Positions 12,659-19,651 of a stretch of 27,159 bases of DNA are shown one piece after another. This DNA comes from a virus, in the IMG/VR virus record IMGVR_UViG_3300047409_000225, positions 1 through 27,159 of that record. One strand, written 5' to 3'. Numbering within the stretch: position 1 is the first letter of the stretch; every line of letters starts with the position of its first letter. A program made the translations under genes and the position numbers. A model generated the notes under the pieces. It was not told the origin of the DNA. It saw only the letters and a program-made list of their open reading frames with translations, and did no database searches.

Positions 12659-14916
12659 CCCACTGTGCGCACGGGATACCACAGACCGTCGTAGTCCAGA
12701 CACTGCAGGGAGCCGGTTCCGGCCACATTGGACATGCCCGGGGCGAACCGCTGACCACCGCTGCTGAGAGTGGAGGTGGTGACCATGGGGAGCACCGCCC
12801 AGCGCCCCCGCACGGCCACCAGGACCAAGGTAGAGCTGGAGACCAGGTTGAGTATCCCCTGGGGAGCTCGGAGGCCGGCCAGGGAGAGGCTCGAGACCGA
12901 GCTCATCACCAATATCGGGGAGACGCTGCGGACCGGGGACAGCACCAGCGATGAGGTGCTGGTCATCGCCAGGGTGCCGGCGATGACTCCGAACCCAGTA
13001 GCGGCCACCGTCAGGCTGGAGGTGGCCACCATCGCCAGGGTCGGCTGAGCTGTCCTCAGACCCGCCGTGGAGAAGGCAGAAACGCTGCTCAGAGCGAGAG
13101 CAGCGTCCTTCTGGACCACTGCCCCAGCGACCAGCTGGGAGCTCGCTGTGAGGGCCAGGGTGGGCTGCTGGGCCCTGATTCCACCGAAGGTCAGGGAGGA
13201 AGTGCTGGTGAAGCCGACAGAGGCGCTCTGCACCCCGATCCCGGTGGCCAGAGCGGTGAACGAAGAGGTGGCCACCATCGCCAGCGTGGGCTGTGCCGTC
13301 CGACCCCCAGCAAGGCTCAGTGAGCTCAGCGCGGTCAGTGGTAGCAGCGCAGGCTGCTCCCTGACTGCACTGAGGGCCAAGCTGGAGACAGCGCTCATCG
13401 CCAGAGCAGAAGGCTGTGCCCTGACCCCACCGAAGGTCAGGCTCGAGGCACTGGACATCACCAGATCGGCGTCCTGGGTGACCGGGACACTCGTGGAAGC
13501 CCACTTGGTGGCCAGGTAGTCCTGTACCTGCGCGCGCTCCGGGTCGGTGAGGGTCCGGTCGTAGATGACGACCTCGCCGATCCATCCGTTCATCCCGTAG
13601 GGGGCGAGGGAGTTGGCACCGAGCTGGAAGTAGGCCGAGCTGGATCCCGGGGTCCACGCCGAGGTGACCTGGGTGCCGTCCACCTCCAACCAATGAGCGT
13701 GAGCGGACGTGTTGCACCACAGCGTCACCATCTGGCCGACCCCGCTCCACGGCACCCCGCTGTCCAGGTCGGGTGTGGTGTAGGTGTGGATGGTGCCGCC
13801 GGTGCTGTAGGTCTGGAGGTAGGGGTCGGTGTTCTGCAGTTGGGTGGTGGCGAAGGCACCGATGCTGCCGATGGTCCTGACCACCTGGAAGATGGTGCGA
13901 TCTCCGACCGTCCGACCTGGGCTGACCTTCATCTCGGTGACACCGCTCTGACCGAACCGGACCGCCGGGTGCCCGTTGATCCCAGCAGCGTCGTAGTACG
14001 CCGTGGCGGCGGAGGGAGTGGCGTCGAAACCGTTGCCTGAGGAGTCCGGCCAGGATGCTAGCGGTGCACCGTCAGCCAGGGCGAGGCTGGTTGCGTCCAT
14101 CCAGAACAGCATCCCGGTGAGATGGGTCGGGGTGAACGGTCCACCAGCGACCACTGTCCCCTCCAGGGACAGGACCGAGGTGCTGGACATCGCCAGGGTG
14201 CCGGCCTGCACCGGAGTCCGCCACGCAGTCGCAGTGAAGGTAGAGGCCGAGCTCATCGCCAGGGTGCCCTGGACCGCAGGAGTCAGGTCTGCAACCGCGG
14301 TGAAGGACGACGCGCTGGACATCGCCAGCGTGCCCTGCTGGGTGGGTGCAGAGGCGCACTTGACCTCGACCTGACACTGGGTCCAGGTGGTGCCGCGCGA
14401 GATGGACACCGTGGCCGACGCACCATCGGCGGTGCTGTTCTTGGTGCAGGTCATGAAGCTGGGCTGGGTACCAGAGGCCTGCCGAGAGGTGTGGTTGGCC
14501 GGAGCAGTGATCACCGAGTCCGCGCGGGTGTGGTTCAGACCTCTGATCAGCTGTGAGCTGCCGTCTGTGTCCACCAGGGTGACCGCCGGGAACACCGGGT
14601 TGGTGGAGTTGCCGTTGGTGATCGAGGTGACCCCGATCGGGCTGGTGGTGTCCTGACCACGGATCGTCAGCGCATGGGTCACCGCGGCGCTGGTGAACGT
14701 GGGCATCGTCCAGACGCCGTCGTAGACCCGGTACTGCAGCCGTGAGGCCGGGGTCGCCGCGTTGTTGTTGATGTTGGTCCAGCCCGCAGGCAACGCGGGC
14801 GTGGTGGCGCTCGAGGAGTACGCCAGAGCCACCACGATGTCGCCACTGGTGGTGCCTGCGGGCAGGGCAGCCGTCGTGGTGCCTGCGGACGAGGCGATGT
14901 AGGTGGTGACGGCCAT
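12655..14916 (-). CDS. Tail fibre / minor tail protein with LamG-like domain and repeats
   Basis: A 753-residue virion protein, probably a receptor-binding fibre at the tail tip. Residues 1-187 are a beta-rich N-terminal domain (GTTTAALPAGTTSGDIVVALAYS). Residues 194-255 hold three repeats with the core LAMSSxSxL. Residues 260-478 look like a LamG/concanavalin-type jelly roll (LFWMDATSL, WPDSSGNGFDAT, GWIGEVVIYDRTLTDPERAQVQDYLATKW), a fold that often binds sugars. Residues 481-735 hold about twelve further 20-22 residue repeats. The end is LQCLDYDGLWYPV. The ATG has GGGGGCGG upstream and lies 12 bp after the previous stop. Host-binding specificity is inferred, not shown. Confidence 0.85.
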   Translation of the reverse strand: MAVTTYIASSAGTTTAALPAGTTSGDIVVALAYSSSATTPALPAGWTNINNNAATPASRLQYRVYDGVWTMPTFTSAAVTHALTIRGQDTTSPIGVTSITNGNSTNPVFPAVTLVDTDGSSQLIRGLNHTRADSVITAPANHTSRQASGTQPSFMTCTKNSTADGASATVSISRGTTWTQCQVEVKCASAPTQQGTLAMSSASSFTAVADLTPAVQGTLAMSSASTFTATAWRTPVQAGTLAMSSTSVLSLEGTVVAGGPFTPTHLTGMLFWMDATSLALADGAPLASWPDSSGNGFDATPSAATAYYDAAGINGHPAVRFGQSGVTEMKVSPGRTVGDRTIFQVVRTIGSIGAFATTQLQNTDPYLQTYSTGGTIHTYTTPDLDSGVPWSGVGQMVTLWCNTSAHAHWLEVDGTQVTSAWTPGSSSAYFQLGANSLAPYGMNGWIGEVVIYDRTLTDPERAQVQDYLATKWASTSVPVTQDADLVMSSASSLTFGGVRAQPSALAMSAVSSLALSAVREQPALLPLTALSSLSLAGGRTAQPTLAMVATSSFTALATGIGVQSASVGFTSTSSLTFGGIRAQQPTLALTASSQLVAGAVVQKDAALALSSVSAFSTAGLRTAQPTLAMVATSSLTVAATGFGVIAGTLAMTSTSSLVLSPVRSVSPILVMSSVSSLSLAGLRAPQGILNLVSSSTLVLVAVRGRWAVLPMVTTSTLSSGGQRFAPGMSNVAGTGSLQCLDYDGLWYPVRTVG
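12712..13476 (-). repeat. About twelve 60-66 bp coding repeats in the tail fibre
   Basis: Twelve units of 20-22 residues with the core [LVP]xMxSxSSLxxxGxRxxQ follow the LamG-like domain, and three related units precede it at 14152-14337. Two 22-residue units are nearly identical (both begin AQPTLAMVATSS), and 20 bp are identical at 13019-13038 and 13265-13284. This is consistent with block duplication. The units likely stack as a beta solenoid shaft. Confidence 0.75.
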
Positions 14917-14928
14917 GACCGCCCCCTA

Positions 14929-15321
14929 CTAGCTCAGGGCAGAGGAGATCGCCGCTGAGGCGAATGAGAGCGTGTCACCAGCTGCCATGGTCTTGGATGC
15001 GCTCAGAGCTCCCCACTCGATCCGCTTCGGGGTCGAGTCCCAGATCTCGGCTCCCACCACGGTCTCCGCACGCGGGTAGTTGGTGATGGACACGATCGCG
15101 TTAGTGGCCTGAGTGCCGGAGGCAGCAGCGGCCCAGGTCACCGAGGGAGCGCCAGCACCAGCTGTGTAGCCGCCTCCGGTGGCCACCTCGGTGCCGTTGG
15201 TGGTCGACGTGCCGTTGGCGGTCATCAGCCGGACCCTGGTGGGTGCGGTGACCGTGGGCGGTGCACCACCAGCGTGGACGTACGCCAGCAGCTCGTTGCA
15301 GCGGGCCTGATCTAGTGCCAT
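14929..15321 (-). CDS. Probable tail-appendage protein
   Basis: A 130-residue Ala/Thr/Gly-rich protein with TANGTSTTNGTEVATGGGYTAG, a central beta-rich stretch and a C-terminus AAGDTLSFASAAISSALS. The GTEV-x-x-GGY pattern occurs in small phage structural proteins encoded beside tail fibres. Its position directly upstream of the fibre gene supports a virion role, perhaps linking fibre to baseplate. Precise role unknown. Confidence 0.72.
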   Translation of the reverse strand: MALDQARCNELLAYVHAGGAPPTVTAPTRVRLMTANGTSTTNGTEVATGGGYTAGAGAPSVTWAAAASGTQATNAIVSITNYPRAETVVGAEIWDSTPKRIEWGALSASKTMAAGDTLSFASAAISSALS

Positions 15322-15323
15322 CT

Positions 15324-15554
15324 CTACTCCTCCGGGGCTGGCTGGGATGTCAGGAAGTCGATGAGCTCTACACCGACGACATCGCCGGCCTCGGCCATCA
15401 GGTCATCGCAGGTGCCATCGGGGCAGCCGGCGGTCACACAGCACTGCAGGTGCCGGGTCTGGGTGGAGCCGTCATCCATCCCCACCACATGCCGGGGATC
15501 GGTGTCGGTGAGACCACAGACATCACAGATCCGCTCGGGGCGTTCCTCAGCCAT
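15324..15554 (-). CDS. Cys-rich zinc-binding protein
   Basis: A 76-residue protein with AAAGGAAC before ATG 15554, which shares one base with the upstream stop. Cys10-x2-Cys13, His35, Cys38/Cys39, Cys44 and Cys49 suggest one or two zinc sites. The C-terminal 25 residues are acidic. A zinc mini-protein inside a tail operon is unexpected: it could be a small chaperone or an inserted accessory gene. Function unknown. Confidence 0.74.
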   Translation of the reverse strand: MAEERPERICDVCGLTDTDPRHVVGMDDGSTQTRHLQCCVTAGCPDGTCDDLMAEAGDVVGVELIDFLTSQPAPEE

Positions 15555-15856
15555 CAGGTTCCTTTCAACATCAGCAGGTCGTCGGGGTCGGCGTTGACTG
15601 GCTGGACCGTACCGACCCAGTACACGACCGGTACAGCAGGACGAGCCACGTTGGGGTCAGAGCCGTGTACTACCTTCTGCATCCCGATGGGCCCTGCCGG
15701 CCCAGTAGGCCCAGAGGGACCAGGCACGCCGATGGTGGCCGTGAGCATGGGGACGTTCACCGACACCGCGGGGATGGGGTTGGCCACCAGGACGGTGGCG
15801 GTCTCGATGTCCACGGTCAGAGAGACCGGCTTGAACTCGGCTACTACCTCGATCAC
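15554..15856 (-). CDS. Small tail protein with a short collagen-like stretch
   Basis: A 100-residue protein from GTG 15856, overlapping the upstream stop. Residues 1-45 are beta-rich (VSLTVDIETATVLVANPIPAVSVNV). Four to five Gly-x-Pro triplets follow (GPSGPTGPAGPIG), then about 40 residues with DPNVARPAVPVVYWVG. Short collagen-like spacers are common in phage tail appendages as trimerisation or shaft elements. The upstream frame to 15997 is a shadow of the neighbouring gene. Confidence 0.72.
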   Translation of the reverse strand: MIEVVAEFKPVSLTVDIETATVLVANPIPAVSVNVPMLTATIGVPGPSGPTGPAGPIGMQKVVHGSDPNVARPAVPVVYWVGTVQPVNADPDDLLMLKGT

Positions 15857-16215
15857 TGAGTCACGTCCATCTCCGAGGAGAAGTCCCCAGCCACCACCGT
15901 GATCGGGTCGTTGGTCCCGGACTTCATCTGCATGTCCCAGACGCCCTTCTGGGTCAGGTTGGTGCCCATCCAGGTCCGTACTGCATCCCCAGGCCACCTC
16001 AGCAGCACCACACCGTTCGGACCATCGGTGACGGTCACGATGGCATCCAGGGAGATGGTGTCGGTCTTGGTCTTCTTGGCCGAGGCCTTCAGAGTCATCC
16101 CGGTCAGGTCCAGTCCTCTGCCGGCGGAGACCAGGGTGATCTGGAACTCGTTCTTGTCACCGGCACGGACACCAGTGATGTCGACCGGAGCCGGTCCTAG
16201 CGGGACAGCCACCAT
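15853..16215 (-). CDS. Baseplate/tail appendage protein, BppU N-terminal-like
   Basis: A 120-residue protein. The layout AGDKNEFQITLVSAGRGLDLTG, ASAKKTKTDT, LRWPGDAV and GVWDMQMKSGTNDPITV followed by DFSSEMDVTQ matches the small Ig-like domain at the N-terminus of BppU-type upper baseplate proteins, which anchor receptor-binding proteins to the tail. It is the first gene of the leftward tail operon. The start at 16215 has GAGG close upstream. No clear -10 is seen in front of it. Confidence 0.7.
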   Translation of the reverse strand: MVAVPLGPAPVDITGVRAGDKNEFQITLVSAGRGLDLTGMTLKASAKKTKTDTISLDAIVTVTDGPNGVVLLRWPGDAVRTWMGTNLTQKGVWDMQMKSGTNDPITVVAGDFSSEMDVTQ

Positions 16216-16224
16216 GGCCTCAGC

Positions 16225-16248
16225 GTAACGAGGAGCGCTCGTCGTTAC
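16225..16248. promoter_or_regulatory. 24-bp near-perfect palindrome between divergent operons
   Basis: GTAACGA-g-GAGCGCTC-g-TCGTTAC: every position pairs except the two symmetric single bases. It lies between the divergent starts at 16215 and 16273. A protein-binding operator is the simplest reading. It could also be a recombination site. No -10 or -35 elements are evident within the 57-bp gap. Confidence 0.6.
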
Positions 16249-16272
16249 CGTGAGGTGAGGGGAGGCACTCGG

Positions 16273-16542
16273 ATGCCCAGACTGAGAGACCGGCCTACTG
16301 GTGAGCTGATGGTGATCATGATCGCCAGCACGGTCTGCTTCGGTGTGATCGCCTCCGGAGCCATCGTGGCGATGGTGGTGCTGTTCAGGCCCCAGGTTGA
16401 TGTCTCTGTCTGGATCTCTCGAGTGACCGGCATACTCAACACCATGGTCGGCCTATTGGCCGGGTATCTGGCGGGGAGGACAGACACCAAGGTCGTGAGT
16501 GAGCAGCAGTCGGTGACCGACATCCCCGACAAGGACGGCTGA
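16273..16542 (+). CDS. Two-TM small membrane protein, holin candidate
   Basis: An 89-residue protein from ATG 16273 with GGGGAGG 7-8 nt upstream; a GTG six codons earlier is less well placed. Hydrophobic segments lie at about residues 12-35 ([28 protein letters not shown]) and 47-66 ([20 protein letters not shown]), with a charged tail after. The small size, two segments and a charged C-terminus fit a class II holin, but no lysin gene is beside it, so the call is inference. Its stop overlaps the next ATG by 1 bp. Confidence 0.65.
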   Translation: MPRLRDRPTGELMVIMIASTVCFGVIASGAIVAMVVLFRPQVDVSVWISRVTGILNTMVGLLAGYLAGRTDTKVVSEQQSVTDIPDKDG

Positions 16543-17123
16543 TGCCCTACTGGCTGAGGTACACACTCTCCGGACTCCTCATCGCCGGAGCCATGCTCTC
16601 TGCTCTGTTCGTGGTACCTGCTCTGGCCAAGGCCAATGACATCGACCCCAACACTGGTTCTGCCGTGGTGACGACCCCTACCTCCACACTCCTACCCACC
16701 CCTGCACCTCAAAGCACACTCCAGCCCACTCCGGGGCCTACCGGCCCCGTGGGCCCTCGTGGGCCTGCCGGCCCACCAGGAGCCAATGGCGTAAATGGCG
16801 CTGATGGAGCCACCATCACTGGTCCACCAGGGTCTATAGGACCAGTAGGAGCCACTGGGCCCAGAGGAGCCGTAGGAGCCAGAGGGCTACAGGGTGAGCC
16901 AGGAAAGAGAGGCCCAGTAGGACGACCTGGGCAGAAGGGAAACCGTGGAGAACCCGGAGCCAGGGGTCCTACTGGACCTCGAGGTCCTATCGGACCACCC
17001 GGACCCAGTACTCCACCAGGGGCATGTCCTGTTGGGTTCACCTTCCAGGTGGTGGCTGTCCACCAGAGGGCACCTGTGGATCGTGATCTGAGTGTGGCTG
17101 TGTGTGTACAGAATGGCCAGTAG
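16542..17123 (+). CDS. Exported collagen-like protein
   Basis: A 193-residue protein. The hydrophobic segment at residues 8-28 ending in VVPALAKA looks like a signal peptide or membrane anchor. Residues 34-66 are Thr/Pro-rich. About 30 Gly-x-y triplets follow (roughly residues 65-160) with one interruption after nine. A C-terminal domain of about 35 residues has two Cys (GACPVGFTF ... AVCVQNGQ) that could form a disulfide. Codon choice (GTA, AGG, AGA, CCA) differs from the neighbours, partly because of the triplets. It is coupled to the two-TM gene. It may be a cell-surface or virion-associated trimer. Confidence 0.75.
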   Translation: MPYWLRYTLSGLLIAGAMLSALFVVPALAKANDIDPNTGSAVVTTPTSTLLPTPAPQSTLQPTPGPTGPVGPRGPAGPPGANGVNGADGATITGPPGSIGPVGATGPRGAVGARGLQGEPGKRGPVGRPGQKGNRGEPGARGPTGPRGPIGPPGPSTPPGACPVGFTFQVVAVHQRAPVDRDLSVAVCVQNGQ

Positions 17124-17125
17124 GC

Positions 17126-17362
17126 CTACCCGTAGGAGCCTGGGCTCTTCCCTCTTCTCCACTCATTGGGCTTGTGAGATTTCTTGGGATGTTGGGAAGC
17201 TTCCCAATCCTTCTCCAAGATGATGTTGCAGCACTCTGCATGTGCCCAACTGGATCCCCACCTGCAGATCAACTCGTCGATCTGGATGGGATCACCACAC
17301 TCCTGGCACTTCCCTGGAAACTTCGCCTTGAAGCTCTTCATCTTGCCTGGACCACCACTCAT
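17126..17362 (-). CDS. Small zinc-finger protein, opposite to its neighbours
   Basis: A 78-residue protein with AGGAGGT about 8 nt before ATG 17362. It shows Lys-rich residues 8-18, Cys19-x2-Cys22, His41-x2-Cys44 and a basic C-terminal tail (HPKKSHKPNEWRRGKSPGSYG). The FPGKCQECGDPI ... WAHAEC layout is a common phage zinc-binding motif. It stands alone on the minus strand between plus-strand genes and ends 2 bp from the convergent collagen-like gene, suggesting late insertion or its own control. Confidence 0.76.
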   Translation of the reverse strand: MSGGPGKMKSFKAKFPGKCQECGDPIQIDELICRWGSSWAHAECCNIILEKDWEASQHPKKSHKPNEWRRGKSPGSYG

Positions 17363-17642
17363 AGATGCCTACCTCCTAGACGCGCGCGCGCGAGAGCCCT
17401 GATGTGGGTTCGGTCCCATGGAATCCGTCCGGCTACCGAAACTTCCGGATTCTGTCAGAGGACGTGAGCCTCTTCGCCAGAACGGGCGTAGTGGGGTACA
17501 CCCTGACGCGGTGAGGAGCTATGCTCTACTCCGCGTACACAACAGTCGCAACGTACTCCCCACGAGTGCGTTGTGGAAGCCCCCGGACACACTCTCGTAG
17601 CGGGATGACACCGGGGGCTTCCTCACGTCTCGGGGAGGACTC
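17363..17642. other. 280-bp stretch without a convincing gene
   Basis: It holds the ribosome site of the minus-strand zinc-finger gene, a (CG)6 run (17381-17392) able to form Z-DNA, an inverted repeat GAATCCG/CGGATTC (17421-17427 and 17446-17452), several short inverted repeats near 17505-17535 and a long hairpin at 17575-17622. A 60-codon plus-strand frame exists but lacks a ribosome site. No tRNA cloverleaf could be built. It might hold an origin, a promoter region or an RNA. Confidence 0.5.
17575..17622 (+). repeat. 12-bp inverted repeat with 24-nt loop
   Basis: GGAAGCCCCCGG pairs perfectly with CCGGGGGCTTCC across a 24-nt loop. It lies 20 nt upstream of the ATG at 17643. The loop is long for an intrinsic terminator and no U tract follows on either strand. 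It resembles the leader hairpins of the leftward units in position, just ahead of a first gene. Confidence 0.55.
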
Positions 17643-17804
17643 ATGCGAGGCCGGCCATGGTGGTCCTGGCAGTGGTATGAAGTGATCTTGGGGCTCTTCT
17701 GCCTGGCGCTCCTGCTGGGGTTTCTGTACGCCGTGGTCCGTCTGAGTGCACTGATGATCGTGGCTGTCATGCACCACATCCAGCACTCCCTGAACCATCC
17801 ATAG
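17643..17804 (+). CDS. 53-residue membrane protein
   Basis: Starts at ATG 17643 with GGGGAGGA three bases upstream. It begins MRGRPWWSWQWYE, then a long hydrophobic segment at residues 14-43 (VILGLFCLALLLGFLYAVVR continuing LSALMIVAVM) and a His-rich end (HHIQHSLNHP). One long or two short membrane passes are likely. The aromatic N-terminus would sit at the membrane surface. Its stop touches the next ATG (TAGATG). Function unknown. Confidence 0.7.
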   Translation: MRGRPWWSWQWYEVILGLFCLALLLGFLYAVVRLSALMIVAVMHHIQHSLNHP

Positions 17805-18173
17805 ATGGTGGTTCCCTGGTCACTCGAACAGGAGTACGTTCGGCAGATGCCGATGGTCTGGATGCGGGAACGTTCGAGGAATCGGAACCGCTTCCACGCC
17901 AGCCCGGACTGCCGGCAGCTCCGCAAGAAGCCCGCCTACGGCGAGGCCCACCCGCTGATCGCGGTGGACCTGGACGAGGTGTTCGTCCGGCCCTGCAGGA
18001 CCTGCTATCCGGACGCACCCCACATCGAGATCAGGCGCGCGTACTGCTACATCTGTGACTCCCGTCGTCCCTGCGAGCACAACGGAGGCGTCCAGGTCGT
18101 ACGTCACCACGGCTCGCGCTGCTGGGTCTGGCCTGACACGAATCAGATGCCGTACTTCCGCACCACGCTCTGA
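17805..18173 (+). CDS. Cys/His-rich protein, two zinc sites likely
   Basis: A 122-residue protein starting directly after the previous stop; ATG 17847 is an alternative start. Site one: FHASPDC (His31, Cys36) with Cys64-x2-Cys67. Site two: Cys81-x2-Cys84, Cys90 and His92. The first pattern (H-x4-C ... C-x2-C-Y-P) recurs in small actinobacterial and phage proteins of unknown role. The region between is acidic and aromatic. It is the last gene before the replication promoter. Confidence 0.72.
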   Translation: MVVPWSLEQEYVRQMPMVWMRERSRNRNRFHASPDCRQLRKKPAYGEAHPLIAVDLDEVFVRPCRTCYPDAPHIEIRRAYCYICDSRRPCEHNGGVQVVRHHGSRCWVWPDTNQMPYFRTTL

Positions 18174-18176
18174 CTG

Positions 18177-18205
18177 TTGCACTCACTCCATGTACTACAT
18201 ATGGT
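18177..18205 (+). promoter_or_regulatory. Promoter of the replication operon
   Basis: TTGCAC (18177-18182), a 17-bp spacer and TATGGT (18200-18205). Each hexamer matches consensus at three or four positions. The predicted start near 18212 leaves about 22 nt before the helicase GTG (18234), which has an AGGAG site. The -10 sits inside the palindrome at 18191-18213, so the promoter is probably repressible. Confidence 0.58.
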
Positions 18206-18213
18206 GTAGTGCA
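18191..18213. promoter_or_regulatory. 23-bp operator-like palindrome at the replication promoter
   Basis: TGTACTACA and TGTAGTGCA flank TATGG: 9-bp arms with one mismatch and a perfect core ACTACA/TGTAGT. It covers the -10, the usual place for a repressor. The 10-mer TACACCATAT (18208-18199 on the minus strand) recurs at 8806-8815 just upstream of the 8772-8800 promoter. Confidence 0.6.
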
Positions 18214-18233
18214 TACATGACAGGAGACCCCGC

Positions 18234-19526
18234 GTGCCCGTAGCCGCAGAAGCCCTACTCATCTCAGCCCTGGTCAACACCGAGAGCGTGGGGGAGGAGG
18301 TGAAGTACGGGATCGCGATAGCTGACTTCCTCGGGTTCAAGGACGAGTACACCTGGCTGCTCACCTACGTGGAGACCTACGACTGCCAGCCGAGCATCGA
18401 CATCTTCCGGCACAAGTTCCCCGAGATGTTCATCTCCGAGCACACCAACGTCCGCTCGGCCTGCGAGATGGTGCACCAGGCCGCGAACCGTCGTCGGATC
18501 ACCATGGCGATGACCGAGGCCGCGGACCAGTTGCACATCAACGACGCTGCCGCGGCCTACGAGATCCTGACCGAGGCGAAGCCGAAGCACGCGCTGTCCC
18601 CGCCACGCCCGCTGCTCACCGACCACGAGCACCTCAACGCCTGGGGTGAGCACCGCTACTTCGTGGAGCTGCCCTACCCCACCCTGCAGCGGTTCACGGG
18701 CGGGATCAGGTCGGGCAACCTCTGGTACGTGGCCGGTCGGCCAGGCCAGGGCAAGAGCGCCCACCTGGTGGTGATCTCCAAGAAGGGTCTGCTGTCTGGG
18801 AACCGGGTCCTGTTCCACTCCCTCGAGATGAGCGAGGAAGAGGTCAGGGCCCGGTTCCACGCATGTATGGCCACCGAGATGGGCTACCCCGCGATCACGC
18901 TGTCCGGGCTGCGTGACCGCACGGTGGACCGGGAGCAGTACAAGACGTTCATCGGTGAGCTCGCGGATCGGATGAAGGACACCGGTGGCCACCTGGACGT
19001 GCACACGCCGGCGGACGGCCCGGTGTCTCCCTCGACGGTGGCCGCACGCTGCGGTGAGTACGACCTGACGGTGGTCGACTACGTGGGCCTGATGCACCAG
19101 GACGGCGGTGGTCGGGCGATCGACGACTGGCGGGTGATGGCGAGCATCTCCAACGCCCTGAAGGACATCGCTCTCTCCCAGGGCACGGCGATGCTGTGCG
19201 CCGCTCAGATCAACCGCGAGGGGGAGACCGGCAACGCACCACCGAAGGTGAAGAACCTCTCCCAGTCAGACGCGCTCGGTCAGGACGCCGACGTGGTGCT
19301 GACGATGCGCTCGAAGCCACACGACGTGGCCACGGACTTCTCCCTGGAGAAGAACCGGCACGGGTCCTCGGGGATCCGCTTCTACACGACCTTCGGGCCC
19401 AACACCGGCTCCTTCACCGAGATCTCCGCGGATCACGCCGAGGACCTGGTGATCAACGCCGAGGTGCTGTCGGAGAACCCCAACCCACCTGCACTGCGGG
19501 TGATCAAGAGCAAGGACACGCTGTGA
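18234..19526 (+). CDS. dnaB: Replicative DNA helicase, DnaB family
   Basis: A 430-residue hexameric 5'-3' helicase that would unwind the fork and partner with the nearby primase. The N-terminal 120 residues are the DnaB-type helical domain, in reduced form. The RecA-like core shows GGIRSGNLWYVAGRPGQGKS (Walker A, 168-175), SLEMS (196-200), LTVVDYVGLM (Walker B, 278-287), AAQINRE (323-329), SDALGQDADVVL (345-356) and KNRHG (373-377, the arginine-finger region). All hallmark motifs are present. The GTG start has AGGAG 8 nt upstream. It is the first gene of the replication operon, under the palindrome-overlapped promoter. Confidence 0.93.
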   Translation: MPVAAEALLISALVNTESVGEEVKYGIAIADFLGFKDEYTWLLTYVETYDCQPSIDIFRHKFPEMFISEHTNVRSACEMVHQAANRRRITMAMTEAADQLHINDAAAAYEILTEAKPKHALSPPRPLLTDHEHLNAWGEHRYFVELPYPTLQRFTGGIRSGNLWYVAGRPGQGKSAHLVVISKKGLLSGNRVLFHSLEMSEEEVRARFHACMATEMGYPAITLSGLRDRTVDREQYKTFIGELADRMKDTGGHLDVHTPADGPVSPSTVAARCGEYDLTVVDYVGLMHQDGGGRAIDDWRVMASISNALKDIALSQGTAMLCAAQINREGETGNAPPKVKNLSQSDALGQDADVVLTMRSKPHDVATDFSLEKNRHGSSGIRFYTTFGPNTGSFTEISADHAEDLVINAEVLSENPNPPALRVIKSKDTL

Positions 19527-19651
19527 GCACTGCTGTGGCCACCAGGCCGATCTACCACACCATCACCTGGGGGACGCACACCTGGGTCTGCATCCACCCG
19601 CACTGCAACGGCTACCACCATGTCTATGTACCGCGCACACACGCTCGCTGA
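19523..19651 (+). CDS. 42-residue Cys/His mini-protein
   Basis: Starts at GTG 19523, overlapping the helicase stop (GTGA), and runs into the primase gene by 32 bp. The centre reads TWVCIHPHCNGYHHVYV, giving two Cys and four His in a tight cluster, enough for one zinc ion. Coupling to helicase and primase suggests a replication accessory, but a chance frame cannot be excluded. Function unknown. Confidence 0.55.
   Translation: MSTAVATRPIYHTITWGTHTWVCIHPHCNGYHHVYVPRTHAR

Noticed and set aside
16709-17041. 110-residue Pro/Gly-rich frame antisense to the collagen-like gene
   Set aside because: It is the automatic complement of Gly-x-Pro triplets and has no ribosome site.
17384-17470. tRNA-like T-arm (GTGGGTTCGGTCCCA)
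   Set aside because: The loop lacks the A at position 58, and no acceptor, D-arm or anticodon stem could be paired around it.
17418-17600. 60-residue plus-strand frame
   Set aside because: No ribosome site; it covers inverted repeats and half of the 12-bp stem.
18264-19097. 277-residue frame antisense to the helicase
   Set aside because: A shadow of GC-biased third positions; the helicase motifs on the other strand are decisive.
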